Origin: Macrostomum hystrix
Lineage: Eukaryota > Platyhelminthes > Macrostomidae
Direction of reading: 5' to 3'
DNA length: 64,000 nucleotides
NCBI GenBank assembly: GCA_950097015.1
Contig: CATNEN010000001.1
Span: forward strand, 4,556,001-4,620,000
Part shown: piece by piece, positions 25,201 to 34,487 of the stretch
Position numbering within the stretch: the stretch's first letter is position 1
Layout: each line of letters starts with the position of its first letter
The notes under the pieces: model-generated
The model's input: the letters and a program-made list of their open reading frames with translations, nothing else
The model's database searches: none
Told to the model about the DNA's origin: nothing
Translations under genes and position numbers: made by a program

Positions 25201-26833
25201 CCTCGTCGGCGGCGGCTCGCGTATTGGCGGCGCCAAGTTGAGCAGTTTTCAGGGCTTCAGTTAGGCGAGCAATTTCAGCTTCGGCTAGGCGCAATTCGGC
25301 GATCTTCTTGCTGAACTCCTGCTGCATTAGCGTGTTGCCTTGGTGCGAGGCGCGCAGTCGCTGCAGCTCCTGGTTGACTAGGGCAGCTGACTGAGCCTCA
25401 GACTGGGCTGCCACCAGTTTGACGCTGGCTTCGGCAAACTTACGCCTGACAGATTCTAGATCGGCGCGCAGTGTGGCCACTTGAGCCTGCGAGCAGCCGC
25501 CGAGGGCTTCAATCAGAGCATCAATGCGGCAGCCGCTGGTGCGGTTGACGAGCGCCAGAGCCTCCTGAGTTGGCGACGCCGGTCTGTCCGGGTCGGCGAC
25601 TAGCGGCTGGAGCGACTTTTGCTGATGCAAAGCCTGCGGTTTCGACTGCCGCTGATGCTGTTGAGGCTTCTCGATAGCCTGGACCTTCTGCTGCTGCTGA
25701 GGCTTCTCGATAGCCTGGACCTTCTGCTGCTGTTGAGGCTTCTCGATAGCCTGGACCTTCTGCTGCTGTTGAGGCTTCTCGATAGCCTGGACCTTCTGCT
25801 GCTGCTGAGGCTTCTCGATAGCCTGGACCTTCTGCTGCTGCTGAGGCTTCTCGATAGCCTGGACCTTCTGCTGCTGCTGAGGCTTCTCGATAGCCTGGAC
25901 CTTCTGCTGCTGCTGAGGCTTCTCGATAGCCTGGACCTTCTGCTGCTGCTGAGGCTTCTCGATAGCCTGGACCTTCTGCTGCTGCTGAGGCTTCTCGATA
26001 GCCTGGACCTTCTGCTGCTGCTGAGGCTTCTCGATAGCCTGGACCTTCTGCTGCTGCTGAGGCTTCTCGATACCCTGGACCTTCTGCTGCTGAGGTTTTT
26101 CAATAGCCTGACCCTTCTGTTGCTGAGGCTTCTCAAAAGTCTGAATCTTCTGTTGCTGAGGCTTCTCAATAGTCTGAATCTTCTGTTGCTGAGGCTTCTC
26201 GATAGCCTGACCCTTCTGCTGCTGAGGCTTTTCAACAGCCTGACCCTTCTGCAATTGCTGCGGCTTATCATTAGCCTGATTATTATCAGCAACCTTCGCG
26301 TCTTCCTGCGGCTGCTGCTCCTTATCAGGCTGCTGAGCTTTCTGCGCCTTGTAGCTCTTCTTACTAGCCACAGGCGTGAATCCGGCTAAGGACGCGGACT
26401 CATTTTGAACAGGCGCCGATGTTTGCGTTGGTTTACGCTGACGCAACTCAACAGGCTCCAATTTCTTATCAGTTTTAGGCGCGGCTATCTTTTTCACTAG
26501 CGGCTGCTCAACAAAGCCGACAGATTTGACTGGCGCAGCAGCCGGCGGTGCAGCCACCACCTCGGGCGATTCTTCGGTCTTCGATTCGGTAGTTGAAACA
26601 GCAGGAGCAGGGCCCCCAGTCTTCTTCACCGCTTTCTTCTCCTCCTTTTTCTTAGCTTTCTTCTTAGCTTCGCTACTTTTCTTGCCAACGGAATTGCCAA
26701 GCGTGGCGGCTAGCCCAGCGCCGGGCGCCATGACCTCTTTGTGGCCTGGCGCGCGTTTGAACAGCAGATAGACAATGCCGCTAACTACAAACACAAATAG
26801 TAGGCCAAATGCAACCACCTCTAATCCTGTCAT
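13246..26833 (-). CDS. RRBP1: RRBP1/kinectin-like ER membrane coiled-coil protein
   Basis: p180/RRBP1 and kinectin are ER-membrane proteins with an N-terminal anchor, a basic repeat domain that in p180 binds ribosomes, and a long cytoplasmic coiled coil. Exons read from the minus strand: 26833-25109, 23781-23032, 22748-22683, 22585-22514, 21596-21576, 20014-19934, 19685-19425, 17752-17711, 17116-17102, 16990-16954, and possibly 13259-13246. All but the last two have lengths divisible by three and phase-0 junctions with GT-AG sites. Order of domains: hydrophobic anchor (residues about 4-24), Lys-rich stretch, 11/12-residue Gln-rich repeats (about 190-388), coiled coil with Ala/Glu/Gln heptads, an Ala/Pro/Ser-rich region, and a Lys-rich end (KKKKKGLFGA). 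The model gives about 1030 residues. Sequence similarity is low-complexity, so kinectin or another ER coiled-coil protein is possible. Confidence 0.65.
14023..14760. repeat. 24-bp minisatellite (about 30 copies) in last RRBP1-like intron
   Basis: Unit CAGAATCTCACCCATACAGA plus GCTA. On the minus strand, which is sense for the host gene, each unit contains ATGGGTGAGATTCTG, a good 5' splice-donor match (G|GTGAGA). Both strands stay open for hundreds of codons as a consequence of the 24-bp period. Confidence 0.95.
15488..16878. repeat. 30-bp minisatellite (about 46 copies) in RRBP1-like intron
   Basis: Unit contains GTGACCAGAAGATCGGTGAA and is about 73% purine on the plus strand. Copies are highly homogeneous in the centre. 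The open frames through it are repeat shadows. Confidence 0.95.
16954..16990 (-). CDS. RRBP1: RRBP1-like exon 10 (37 nt), Lys-rich
   Basis: Acceptor TTTATTTCAG|GGT and donor GGTGCAG|GTAAGT. It encodes GSKKKKKGLFGA and ends in phase 1, so at least one further exon follows. Confidence 0.62.
17102..17116 (-). CDS. RRBP1: RRBP1-like microexon (15 nt)
   Basis: Acceptor CTTTTGCACAG|TTT and donor TCTCAG|GTACGT. It encodes FDNSQ in phase 0. Both splice sites are strong, but the length makes this uncertain without transcript data. Confidence 0.5.
17711..17752 (-). CDS. RRBP1: RRBP1-like exon 8 (42 nt)
   Basis: Acceptor TTTTCCAACAG|GCA and donor GGTAGT|GTAAGT. It encodes ARRESTSSKDDAGS. Phase 0. Confidence 0.65.
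18418..19155. repeat. GACA/GATA-derived compound repeat
   Basis: Built from (GACA)n with GATA and GAGAGG interruptions arranged in larger units of about 33 bp (CAGACAGAGAGGACAGACAG...). Lies in an intron of the RRBP1-like gene. The Cys-Leu-Ser-Val-rich minus-strand frames are shadows. Confidence 0.93.
19425..19685 (-). CDS. RRBP1: RRBP1-like exon 7: Ala/Pro/Ser-rich linker (261 nt)
   Basis: Acceptor CATTTTTAG|CCC and donor AATAGT|GTGAGT. It encodes a low-complexity Ala, Pro, Ser and Thr region without heptads. The high GC content against an AT-rich background supports coding. Phase 0. Confidence 0.72.
19780..19880 (-). mobile_element. tRNA-derived fragment beside a TTAACACTAGAAAGA terminus
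   Basis: In minus orientation it has an A-box-like AAGTGGCCGAATAGTAATGC and a B-box-like GGCTCGAATCC, so it is a SINE head. On the plus strand it is followed by TTAA-CACTAGAAAGATCA (TTAA at 19863), as at 8393. Lies in an RRBP1-like intron. Confidence 0.4.
19934..20014 (-). CDS. RRBP1: RRBP1-like exon 6 (81 nt)
   Basis: Acceptor TTTATTTTTAG|ATG and donor CAGCAG|GTAAGA. It encodes Gln/Lys-rich coiled coil (MQAKLQGELNSEKQ...). Phase 0. Confidence 0.78.
20488..21122. repeat. 31-bp minisatellite (about 21 copies) in RRBP1-like intron
   Basis: Unit contains GTGACCAGAATATCGGATAG. Two sub-types (GACAAGAAT and GACCAGAAT) alternate in blocks, and a block of about six units is duplicated. The first 16 bases of the unit differ at only one position from the 30-bp array at 15488-16878 in the same gene. 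Confidence 0.93.
21576..21596 (-). CDS. RRBP1: RRBP1-like microexon (21 nt)
   Basis: Acceptor after a T-rich tract (TTTTTATAAAG|GCT) and donor TCTGAG|GTAATA. It encodes AAADVSE in phase 0. The exon is supported only by splice signals and preserved phase. Confidence 0.5.
21715..22330. repeat. Degenerate 28-bp minisatellite in RRBP1-like intron
   Basis: About 22 diverged copies of a unit containing GGGATTTGGGATTTCTCAGT. More decayed than neighbouring arrays, so probably older. Confidence 0.88.
22514..22585 (-). CDS. RRBP1: RRBP1-like exon 4 (72 nt)
   Basis: Acceptor CTTTCCAG|ATG and donor AAACAG|GTGAGTG. It encodes a coiled-coil segment MEQKVKEMEDKLSK. Phase 0. Confidence 0.78.
22683..22748 (-). 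CDS. RRBP1: RRBP1-like exon 3 (66 nt)
   Basis: Acceptor CTTTCAG|GAC and donor GATGAG|GTTAGT. It encodes DLTDLNFAYHCVEKSL and a few more residues. Phase 0. Confidence 0.7.
22760..22986 (-). mobile_element. SINE-A copy, internally shortened
   Basis: The minus-strand tRNA-like head (AGTGGCTGAGCGGTCTAGCG, then GAGCTCGATTCCG) is followed by the shared body (CCAAGGCACAG) and an (ATT)n-like tail. The middle of the body is missing. Sense orientation in the RRBP1-like gene. Confidence 0.85.
23032..23781 (-). CDS. RRBP1: RRBP1-like exon 2: coiled coil
   Basis: 250 codons, phase 0 at both ends. The acceptor is CACGCAG|AGC and the donor is AATGAT|GTGAGT. It encodes heptad-rich coiled coil with a poly-Gln run, a poly-Ala run and two internally repeated segments of the type KNNELR.KNW.LVD, indicating an old internal duplication. 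Confidence 0.85.
24722..25060 (-). mobile_element. SINE-A copy, near full length
   Basis: tRNA-like head on the minus strand (GGTGGCAGAGCGGCTAACGT, B box GTTCGAATCC), then the common body with CCTCCAAGGCACAGTGAAGT and the downstream GT-rich part, ending with the tail region near 24722. Sense orientation in the RRBP1-like gene. Confidence 0.9.
25109..26833 (-). CDS. RRBP1: RRBP1-like exon 1: start, membrane anchor, tandem repeat domain, coiled coil
   Basis: 575 codons from ATG at 26833 to the donor AACACA|GTAAGA. The start is supported by the hydrophobic segment right after it (LLFVFVVSGIVYLLF), the Lys-rich region after that, and the absence of an upstream extension. The end of the exon (ELRLAEAEIARLTEAL) is heptad-like. 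The apparent tail past 25109 (VRNCSPN) is intron read-through. Confidence 0.88.
25668..26262 (-). repeat. 36-bp coding minisatellite in the RRBP1-like exon
   Basis: About twelve near-identical 36-bp units encode IEKPQQQQKVQA; upstream (in protein order) are more diverged 33-bp units of 11 residues (EKPQQQKGQAI type). Each unit has net positive charge. It is in frame throughout. The position, between a Lys-rich segment and the coiled coil, matches the decapeptide repeat domain of vertebrate p180, although the repeated sequence is different. Confidence 0.95.
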
Positions 26834-27189
26834 GCTTTATCTGTTGCGCCTGTCTGTTAACTGCGCTGATAACTATCAGAATTGAAATGACAGTCTCTGA
26901 TTTTGTTTCAAGATGTTTCAGAAACTGATTCTGGTTCTTTTAGTTGACTGTTGGGCTGACTGAAACATAGAAAGGTGGATGCGAATAAAAATAGTAATCA
27001 TGCATGATGCAATAGATAGGGAATTACTTTGACAAAGTGGTATTAATGATATCGGTGATTAAAATCCCTATAAGTAACCTAAACGATCTGTAGGGGAGGT
27101 GCGGTCAAATCCGTAATCTGTATCTGTAAAGGTGGAAGTTATCAAATCCTATGGCTATTCTAGCTATTCATATGAATAATAATAATGAA
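26834..27189. promoter_or_regulatory. Upstream region of the RRBP1-like gene
   Basis: Non-coding sequence before the minus-strand ATG at 26833. I see no convincing TATA box or initiator and mark it only by position. Confidence 0.25.
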
Positions 27190-27455
27190 AATTGATTACA
27201 CCTGCCCCAATCGGGCCAGATGTGCAGCCAACAGCACAGCCGCAGCTATTGCGCGGCGCAACTGAAGACGACGTACGGCTGTTCAGTCCATGGACTGGGG
27301 GTACGCCACACCCACCCATTTAACAGCTGGGTGAACTGAAGCAATGCAGAGTTAAGTGTCTTGCTAAAGTCATTTCCAGTGGAGTCGGGAATCGAACCCA
27401 CGACCTTCATGTCGTGAGTCAGACGCTCTAATTACAAGACTACAACATCTTTTGC
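27190..27455 (-). mobile_element. tRNA-derived SINE of a second family
   Basis: Minus-strand head AGTCTTGTAATTAGAGCGTC (A box) and GTGGGTTCGATTCCCGAC (B box), then a body containing TTAAGTGTCTTG-type and CAGCTGGGTGAAC-type sequence in reverse, and an (ATT)n tail at 27165-27190. The body resembles a domain found in SINEs across invertebrates, but I cannot name the family. Confidence 0.8.
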
Positions 27456-27949
27456 GCCTTTGAATAGCCAAATCTGCTATTTTCTGCGTTACCAGGGGGA
27501 CTGAAATAGCTACTCCGATTCACTAAAATTATACACTGCTTAAATATATTGTAGAAAGTAACAGAAAAGAAACAAGAAGAAATTTAAATTTTATTTTCTA
27601 ATCAAGCAGCTAATATTGCATTGGTTATAAGACTAGCAAAAAGATAGCTTATTATACTAGTTTGAAATGGTATCGCCAGAAAAGATATTACGGAAGCTTC
27701 TGTTAGAGATAAAAAAGTTAATTTTGCATATAAAAATAACACTTCCTACTTGTATTAGGTGACACACCTCAGTGACGCATTTGATTGAGAAATGATAAAA
27801 AATGAGAAAAGGTAATTCGATAAAAAAGGAATTACAGATAAAAATATTTGGAACTAAAACACTATTAAAAAAGCATTTCGACCTGATTATTTTCGACTAT
27901 TTTGAACACTGGGCAGATAAAAAACTATCAAAATAAAAAAAAGTCTTTT

Positions 27950-28590
27950 TAATGTCTTCTGAAGTGCTTCCAGTTCCAGACGTCGCAGAAATATTATTTT
28001 CTGAGCTATGCAAGCTAGCATTGTGACTAGCTTAGCTGTTTCTGCTGGCGAAACTCGTACCGCATTGTTGGCATTGATAGGGCTTGTTACCAACGTACAA
28101 TTTGTAATGATTGGACAAATTGCCTCAGTGGCGGAAGGTCTTGTCGCACACTTTGCACTCCAACGGTCTCTCGCCTGTGTGCACTCTCCGTTGCGTGACA
28201 AGCTAATCATTGAGGCTGAATTTCTTGCGGCACTCTCGGCATTCGTAAGCCTTCTCGCCAGTGTGGACTAAAGAATGAGTCTTTAAAGAGCCTGACTGAC
28301 GGAATCCTTTGCCGCACACGTTGCACACGAAAGGCTTTTTATCATCTGCGTGAACTAATGAGTGCTGTTTAAGAGCGCCCCTCTGAAAATATCGTTTGCC
28401 GCCACTTGGCATAGAAATGGCTTCACGCCGGTGTGAACTCGAGAATGAGAGTTCAATGACGCTAAATAGACATAGCGCTAGCCGAATATGTTGCAGACAA
28501 AAGGCTTCTCATTAGAATGACTAATAGACTAATGCGCTAATCTTATAGAATCGTTTTTCACAACGAGCAACGTTGCTCAATGACGGTATA
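27950..28590 (-). pseudogene. Degenerate C2H2 zinc-finger array
   Basis: Reading the minus strand from 28590: a damaged finger (CEKRFYKISAL), another containing a stop (EKPFVCNIFG), an intact finger (CNVCGKGFRQSGSLKTHSLVH) with a HTGEK linker, a finger end (CRECRKKFS), then a frameshift into two more fingers (CKVCDKTF with a stop, and CQQCGTSF). C2H2 fingers normally bind DNA. With several stops and frameshifts this copy cannot make the array as one protein. Confidence 0.82.
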
Positions 28591-28680
28591 AAAATAGCTC
28601 TACTTGTTCGTGAGGATTGGCTGGGCAGAGGAGAAGGATGGACCATAGACAAAAAAACATTGGCTAAAGCTGACGGAAGG

Positions 28681-30164
28681 ATGGAAGGAAGGAAGGAAGG
28701 CAAGAGTAGAAGCCCCAAGCCTGAACAGTCTGTACCACCAGTGAGCGCCTTAAACTTGCAAATGATAAATTGGGCTAATCTACCGGTTGACGCCTTAAAC
28801 GGTGTCACCGCACCAGAGTTGCGACTCTTGACGCATCTAAGTTCGGCCGATCATAGGGACAACGACGACCTTTCTCGTTTCATAGCCTACCTGGAAGATC
28901 CCGGGCAGAATGACGACGACATTCTGGGCGTCATCCTACCGGAGGTGGGACCCGACGGTGTTCCGAAAGTTGGAGCGGAGAAGGAGATGGACGAAGCGGA
29001 GGTGCAATCGTTGCCAAAGACGACCAGAGAGCAAATGACACAGTATGGTCAGCAGTTTGTTGACTTCATGGCCAGTGTCGGGCATGCGACCGAACGGCTC
29101 AGGAGCATGGAATCATCTGAGATTAACGAATACCTTCGACTATTCTACTTACGTTTGCGCAAGGCTAATGGCGAACTGTATTCTCCGGCAACGTGTGTAT
29201 CCGCGCGGGTATTCAGCGGTACTTCCGACATATCCTTCAACGGAACCTCGATCTGGTGGGCGCACCTGAGTTTGCTAAGTCCAACAGGATGCTGCGGGTG
29301 AAAGTGCGCGATTGGAACAACGCTGGTGGCGCGGTGAAGCACCTTGAGCCTATCGAGGAGGCGGACCTGGCGAAACTCCATAAGTATTTCGATCGCACAA
29401 CCGGGGAGAAGCTGCAAGATGAAGTACTCTTTACACTTCTGTACATCCTTGGTGAACGCGGCCAAGAACATCTGAAGGCACTACGGAGACGGCAGCTACT
29501 CATCACCAAGGAGGATGCCGATGGTAACGCCTACATGGAGCTTCCGCCGTTGTCCACCAAGAACCAGAGTGCCGATCCTGTCAGGGCGAAGGGATACGTA
29601 CCGAAGCAGGCGCGGATTTATGGCAAACAGCTGGAGCTGCTACAGCTATACGGCGCAACCCTGCCAGCTGAGACGAAGGATGACACCTTCTTTCCCCGGC
29701 CAATGCCCAACAAGGACGGTCAGGTCGTGTATTCGGCGAAGCAGACGCGCGGGATCAACTGGCTGGGCTCCCTGATGCAGCGCCTCAGTCAGGTCTGCAC
29801 ATTGTCTAAGCGGTACACCAATCATTGCATCCGCGTGACGCGGATCGCAGATCTGCGGGACGCCGGATTCACCATCAATGACATCATGAGCATCACGGGC
29901 CAGCAGAGTGAGGCGACCGTGCGACGGTACCTGTCACGCAAGCGAGATCGCACGATGAGGGATCTGGCAACGTCTGTGAGCGACGCACTGGTCCGGCATG
30001 TGGAGGGCGAATCGGAGCCCGCCCCACGGGTGGTGTCAAGTGCGACTAGCAACGTGAGCAACAGAGCCGTCAGCGTTACGGGCCGCAACTACGCTGCGGT
30101 ATTTGGTGACTGCAGTTTCACCAACTGCACTTTCACGATCGGACCGCCCCAGGAGCCCCACTGA
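28681..30164 (+). mobile_element. Crypton/DUF3504-like tyrosine recombinase with one frameshift
   Basis: Tyrosine recombinases cut and join DNA through a catalytic Tyr; Cryptons are DNA transposons that use one. The frame starting near 28681 (MEGRKEGK..., domain start about MINWANLP) has an N-terminal SAM-like core-binding region (REQMTQYGQQFVDFMASVG). It shifts frame near 29195 in the conserved segment GELYSPATC(V). The catalytic domain then follows with Arg in GERGQEHLKALRR (about 29457), HCIRVT with His and Arg (about 29823-29834), GQQSEATVRRYL with the likely catalytic Tyr (about 29928), and a C-terminal end FTNCTFTIGPPQEPH. Only one frameshift separates it from an intact protein of roughly 490 residues. 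Element borders are not visible. Confidence 0.85.
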
Positions 30165-30439
30165 GCATCTGCATCTGTATTTTGACAATGGACAGAGGGA
30201 GTGCAGCACATGCTGCTGTCAGTTGCGTTACTGTTTCAATTGCGCTAATTGTTTCAAATCGTTTCAATTCGTTTTTGCCTAAAATAAAGTCAAAAAGGCC
30301 AATCTGTTTGGCGTGGCCTGGCGTGGCCATAGACATCCGTCTACCGTTGAACAATCATGATTATTGGGTCTGAGTGGGGAAGTTGGTCAATGGTTGCACT
30401 CGAGTGTGCCAGCACGTAGGTGCACCTAAGTAGCTTTGT

Positions 30440-30900
30440 GATAGTTTACATTGCTAACCTGAGCAAATCGTTTGTCGCACATGTCACACTGAAAAGGCTT
30501 CTCGCCTGTGTGGACTCGATGATGAATCAACAGTTGCTTATTATATTTAAAACTCTTGTCGCACAGGTGGCATTGATTATTATTTTACTGCAACTGTACA
30601 GGGCTCACTAAAAGCTTCTGCATTGCTGACTAGCTGTTGCGCTGGTCCAATTGTAGTCTTATCAAATAACTCAGGTTGCTCCACCATTATGTCAGCTTCC
30701 TGTGACTCTTGCCTTGGCTTAGCTGCATCAGATGACTCAGGCTGTCCACCATTCTGCCAGCTTCTAAGCACATCTCCTGTGGCTCTGGCTCCAAATTGTA
30801 AACAAGCTCATATGACTCTACATGACACTAATATAGCTTTCTATGGTGTCTATGGAATCGCCTTGGACACACTGAGGCTGAAAATGGATAATGTAGTTTA
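30440..30900 (-). pseudogene. Separated zinc-finger fragment with a frameshifted upstream segment
   Basis: On the minus strand, 30560-30440 encodes an intact finger CHLCDKSFKYNKQLLIHHRVH with linker and the start of another (CDMCDKRFAQ). Upstream (30771-30580) a frame reads as a plausible Gln/Glu-rich leader (MLRSWQNGGQPESSDAAKPR...) but ends at a stop just before the finger, which is in another frame. This may be the 5' part of the zinc-finger gene at 27950-28590, now separated by the recombinase element, or an exon ending at CAG|GTTAGC. Confidence 0.6.
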
Positions 30901-32027
30901 AAATAACAAATTAAATATGACTTCTTATTATCTTCTTTCTCAATTGGGATTAACTTAATAGCCAAAGCTTAATGAAAACAAATAATAAATATTACTATCT
31001 AGGTAACTGATAAAATAATGCATTAAGTAGAAACAAAAAACTATAGTATATAAAGAAGTGTTTCTAGTTATACAATATTATAGCAAAGAATAAAGATTAG
31101 AAATATTCAATTTTATGATGACAAAGTCATTTCTATAAAAAATAAAAATTCATTTTTGTTATGAGGCATTTTGGTGATAGTTAGAACCAAGGCCAACCAA
31201 TACTATCATATACCAAGATAAGCTTAGAAAAATGAGTCAAGAATCAATAAGAAACAATAAGTATTTTATTGGTGTTTTCTTATATGTAAAATATAATTAT
31301 AAACTGACTAGGGCAAGCTGACTTGGTTTGCTAACAGTTTAATTAATTAATTAATTAATTAAATTAATATGCTTATTATAATTTTAGTCAATAAATGCAT
31401 ATATTAAAATCATTTTTTATCTTACATATGTATCTATATCTAATTATGTCTTTGCTAAACTATTCTAGATATATAATAGTAATCCTAGTGAGTGGTCATT
31501 TGCCAAAAGATCAATAATCAAAATACTTGCTTAATTATAGAACTGATGCAAATGCACAACCAAAATTAACAATACCATTGCAATTTACTAATTATGTTGA
31601 ATACTAGTCTAACCTAGTACTAGCCTAGCCTATGTCTTACTCCTAGCTACTTAAATATTAATAGGCTAATTGATTAATGAAAATAAGTGAAAATAATTCC
31701 TGAGAATATTATTTCACACAAAAGTATCTTTGCACGAACTAGCCAACTGATGTTTGCCCTAGTTTAGCATTAAAATTCTAGCATAGCTACAATTGTAGCT
31801 AGTTACTAATTGTCAAACTTGCAAACAATGTGATCTAGGGCCTATGTATACCATGCTATATAGTCATAGAATATTATTTTATTTTACTTACTTATTGTTT
31901 GAACTTCTGACATTAGAATAGGTTAGAATAATTACTTTTTTCAAGCAAGTCAACAAATATTGACATTCAATTATAATTCAGTGTCTAGTATAGTAAAATA
32001 TAATGAAGTATAATAAAGTATGAAATA
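30901..32027. other. AT-rich spacer
   Basis: No coding signal. Contains a short (TTAA)n-type run at 31338-31367. Confidence 0.4.
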
Positions 32028-32035
32028 AACATATA

Positions 32036-32496
32036 GGATCCTAGACACTTCATCATCTTACAACTTCATCATCTTACAACTTCGTCATTTCACAACTTCA
32101 TCATCCACTTGGAAGGTAAGACAGTTTGTCATCCAGCCAATTGGCAAGCTTTAAAGTTTGGTCAGTTTGTCATCTACTAATAACAAGCAATCAAGTTCAT
32201 CATCAATAAAGTGAGGGTGGGGTGGTAGGGCAGAGGTGTGAACACACTTCACACTCTAAATTGTCAAAAAGAGGTGTCAAAACTGATTTCATCATAAGAG
32301 TTGAAAGATAGGTGCCAACACGATGTGAGTAGGGGTGGGGAGGGGTGGTTCTGTTCTAACTTTGAAAACTTGTTTTATAGATGACGAAGTGTCCACAAGT
32401 CTAAGTCTCTTCGTCATCCACCCTCTGAGATATTGGACAGATTGTCATCTGGATGACAAAGTTGTAGGCCTAAGATGACAAAGTGTCCAGGTACCC
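32036..32496. mobile_element. Non-autonomous DNA transposon with 8-bp target duplication
   Basis: A 461-bp element flanked by AACATATA on both sides (32028-32035 and 32497-32504). Ends are imperfect inverted repeats: the left begins GGATCCTAGACACTTCATCA, the right in reverse complement begins GGGTACCTGGACACTTTGTC. Subterminal copies of a TTCATCATCTTACAAC/GATGACAAAG motif occur on both arms. The centre is G-rich (GGGGTGGTAGGG). No coding capacity. An 8-bp duplication fits hAT, Merlin or P superfamilies. Confidence 0.78.
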
Positions 32497-32504
32497 AACA
32501 TATA

Positions 32505-34304
32505 TTAGCTAGGCCATTGAATAACAATTACAATGTGCATGAAAAAGTCATTTTAGGATTTGCAATGCTTGCTAGAGTTGCACAGCCATAATGTTTAACT
32601 GTGTGTGGCTAAACATTTATTCTTGAGTCTCTTACACAATGATTAATCTGGAATGATTCAATGAGTCTGGAATAGAATTAACATAGGCCTACTTCAGCTT
32701 TATCTATCACGAAACTTACAATATAGAATAGGTTCACATAGGAGGGAAACATATACTTTTATTTGTATTGCTACATTGCTAGGTAGCAAAGTAGCATAGG
32801 CCTATAAAGTCATATATTGCAAGGTAGCTAGCCTAAGGCCTAAGCAAAAAGCAAACTAGGCCTAGACTAGGATTGCGATTAGCTAACAATCAAAAGCTGT
32901 AGTAAAGTACTAGATGGCGTTAAAAGAAGAATCGAGAGCCTAATTTGTGTTTTCTACATAACTCCACTATGATAGTGCATTATTACATATCATTTTAAAG
33001 AAGGCAAAACACAAAAGGAGTGTAATATTTGTAAGGCTTAAAAAATTAAATGAAAAAAGGCGAATGAAAAATTCTGAATAGTTTTAAAAAATGACTTATA
33101 ACGGATGAAGAAAGACACAACGAATTGATGATAGTTTGATTAATAATTATGTGAAGAATACGTAGCATATAGATATAAAAATATAATCTGATATATTCAG
33201 TAATTCAGATATAATCAGATATAAAAATATCTCAACTTAAAATAAAAAAGTAAAATACATAATACGAAAAGAAATACAAGTTAAAATAAGAAACGTGGCT
33301 AAAAATTAACACAGATAAACAATCTAAAAGTTATAAATATTATTAAAAGTTTGTTATGTAAAGAGAAGGCCCCTATGAAGAAAAAGATACGTTTTTTACA
33401 CAACAGAATAAAATATTTTCTTGCCGTATGGTTTTTATTGTTTGCATTGTTATTGCATTGTTTTTAGTAACATTTATTTAGTAAACGCATAAAAAATGTG
33501 CAACCCTAGAGACGGTGCTGTGAAGAATAAAAGTTAATTGGTCGTAGGGGTTAAAAGTTTACTACATATTTACCTTCAGATAGATTTCTGGAAGACAAAC
33601 CAACGTAATATATGTGTTGGGATTGTTACTAATACAGTTACGACGTTCCCACACAGTAACGAATACGGAGAGCGAGGAGAGCGCAGTAGTGAGCGCAATT
33701 GTGATATCTTGTGTATGAACTTATGTAAGGACTGAGAAAGTCGTATTCCTCCCCGATGGTTCCCTGTTTAGCCTTTATCTGCACAATAAGATGATTCACT
33801 TTACGGGTTGTCGTTTAAGGCTCGTTTCTTTGAAAACATATTCTCTGGTTTGAACGTTGAGTCCACCAAGCTCTCGCGCTAAAGAAGTCGAGTTTTGTGG
33901 CTTATGCCTCAGCGAGTTGTGCATAAGTAAAATACAACCTCCACTAAAAATCGGTTTGTTTCTTTTAAAGTAATAAAATAAATTGTTAATTAAACTTGCA
34001 GACAATTTTGTGGGCAGTCAAAGATATAGAAAGCCTTTGCAATTTTACAATTGCATATATAATTTAGCTACTAGTAGCTTTGAAAATGTCATATTGTTAT
34101 TCCCTAAAGTAAAGTCCGATTCAAAAGCTGACATTATTGCTATTAAAGCTGATATTAACTATTACCAGTAGTTAAGAATACATCTTAGATTTTTTAAGCT
34201 CAACTCTTTATTAAGAATATTTATTGAGTCAATCTAGAAAGTGTATGTTAAATTCTAAAGCTGCGAACGTGCTTAGCTCAGATTTATTTTTTGTGTCATT
34301 ATTA
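32505..34304. other. AT-rich region upstream of the LysM gene
   Basis: No coding signal or repeat array recognised. Several short frames have no domain similarity. The promoter of the LysM gene must lie here or the transcript has an upstream non-coding exon. Confidence 0.35.
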
Positions 34305-34487
34305 ATGTCGGATGAAAAAGATATATTGTTTACCTCTGCATCAACTGTACCAAAGTCTACAGTTAAAAAGAGTCGTACCTATGGCTCAACATCTAAAAGT
34401 TCTTCAACAACTACACCTAAGACAACGTTTCATAAAGTTAAACCCACTGATACACTAGTATCATTGGCCATAAAATATGAGACCTCA
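34305..34487 (+). CDS. LYSMD-type exon 1: first half of LysM
   Basis: 61 codons. Donor GAGACCTCA|GTAAGT, phase 0. Frames upstream of the ATG have no family similarity. Confidence 0.78.

Noticed and set aside
27385-27455. Possible tRNA gene
   Set aside because: Box A and B are good, but the sequence continues into a SINE-like body and an (ATT)n tail.
29237-30088. Minus-strand frames opposite the tyrosine recombinase
   Set aside because: Shadows of the recombinase coding sequence, which has catalytic motifs in order.
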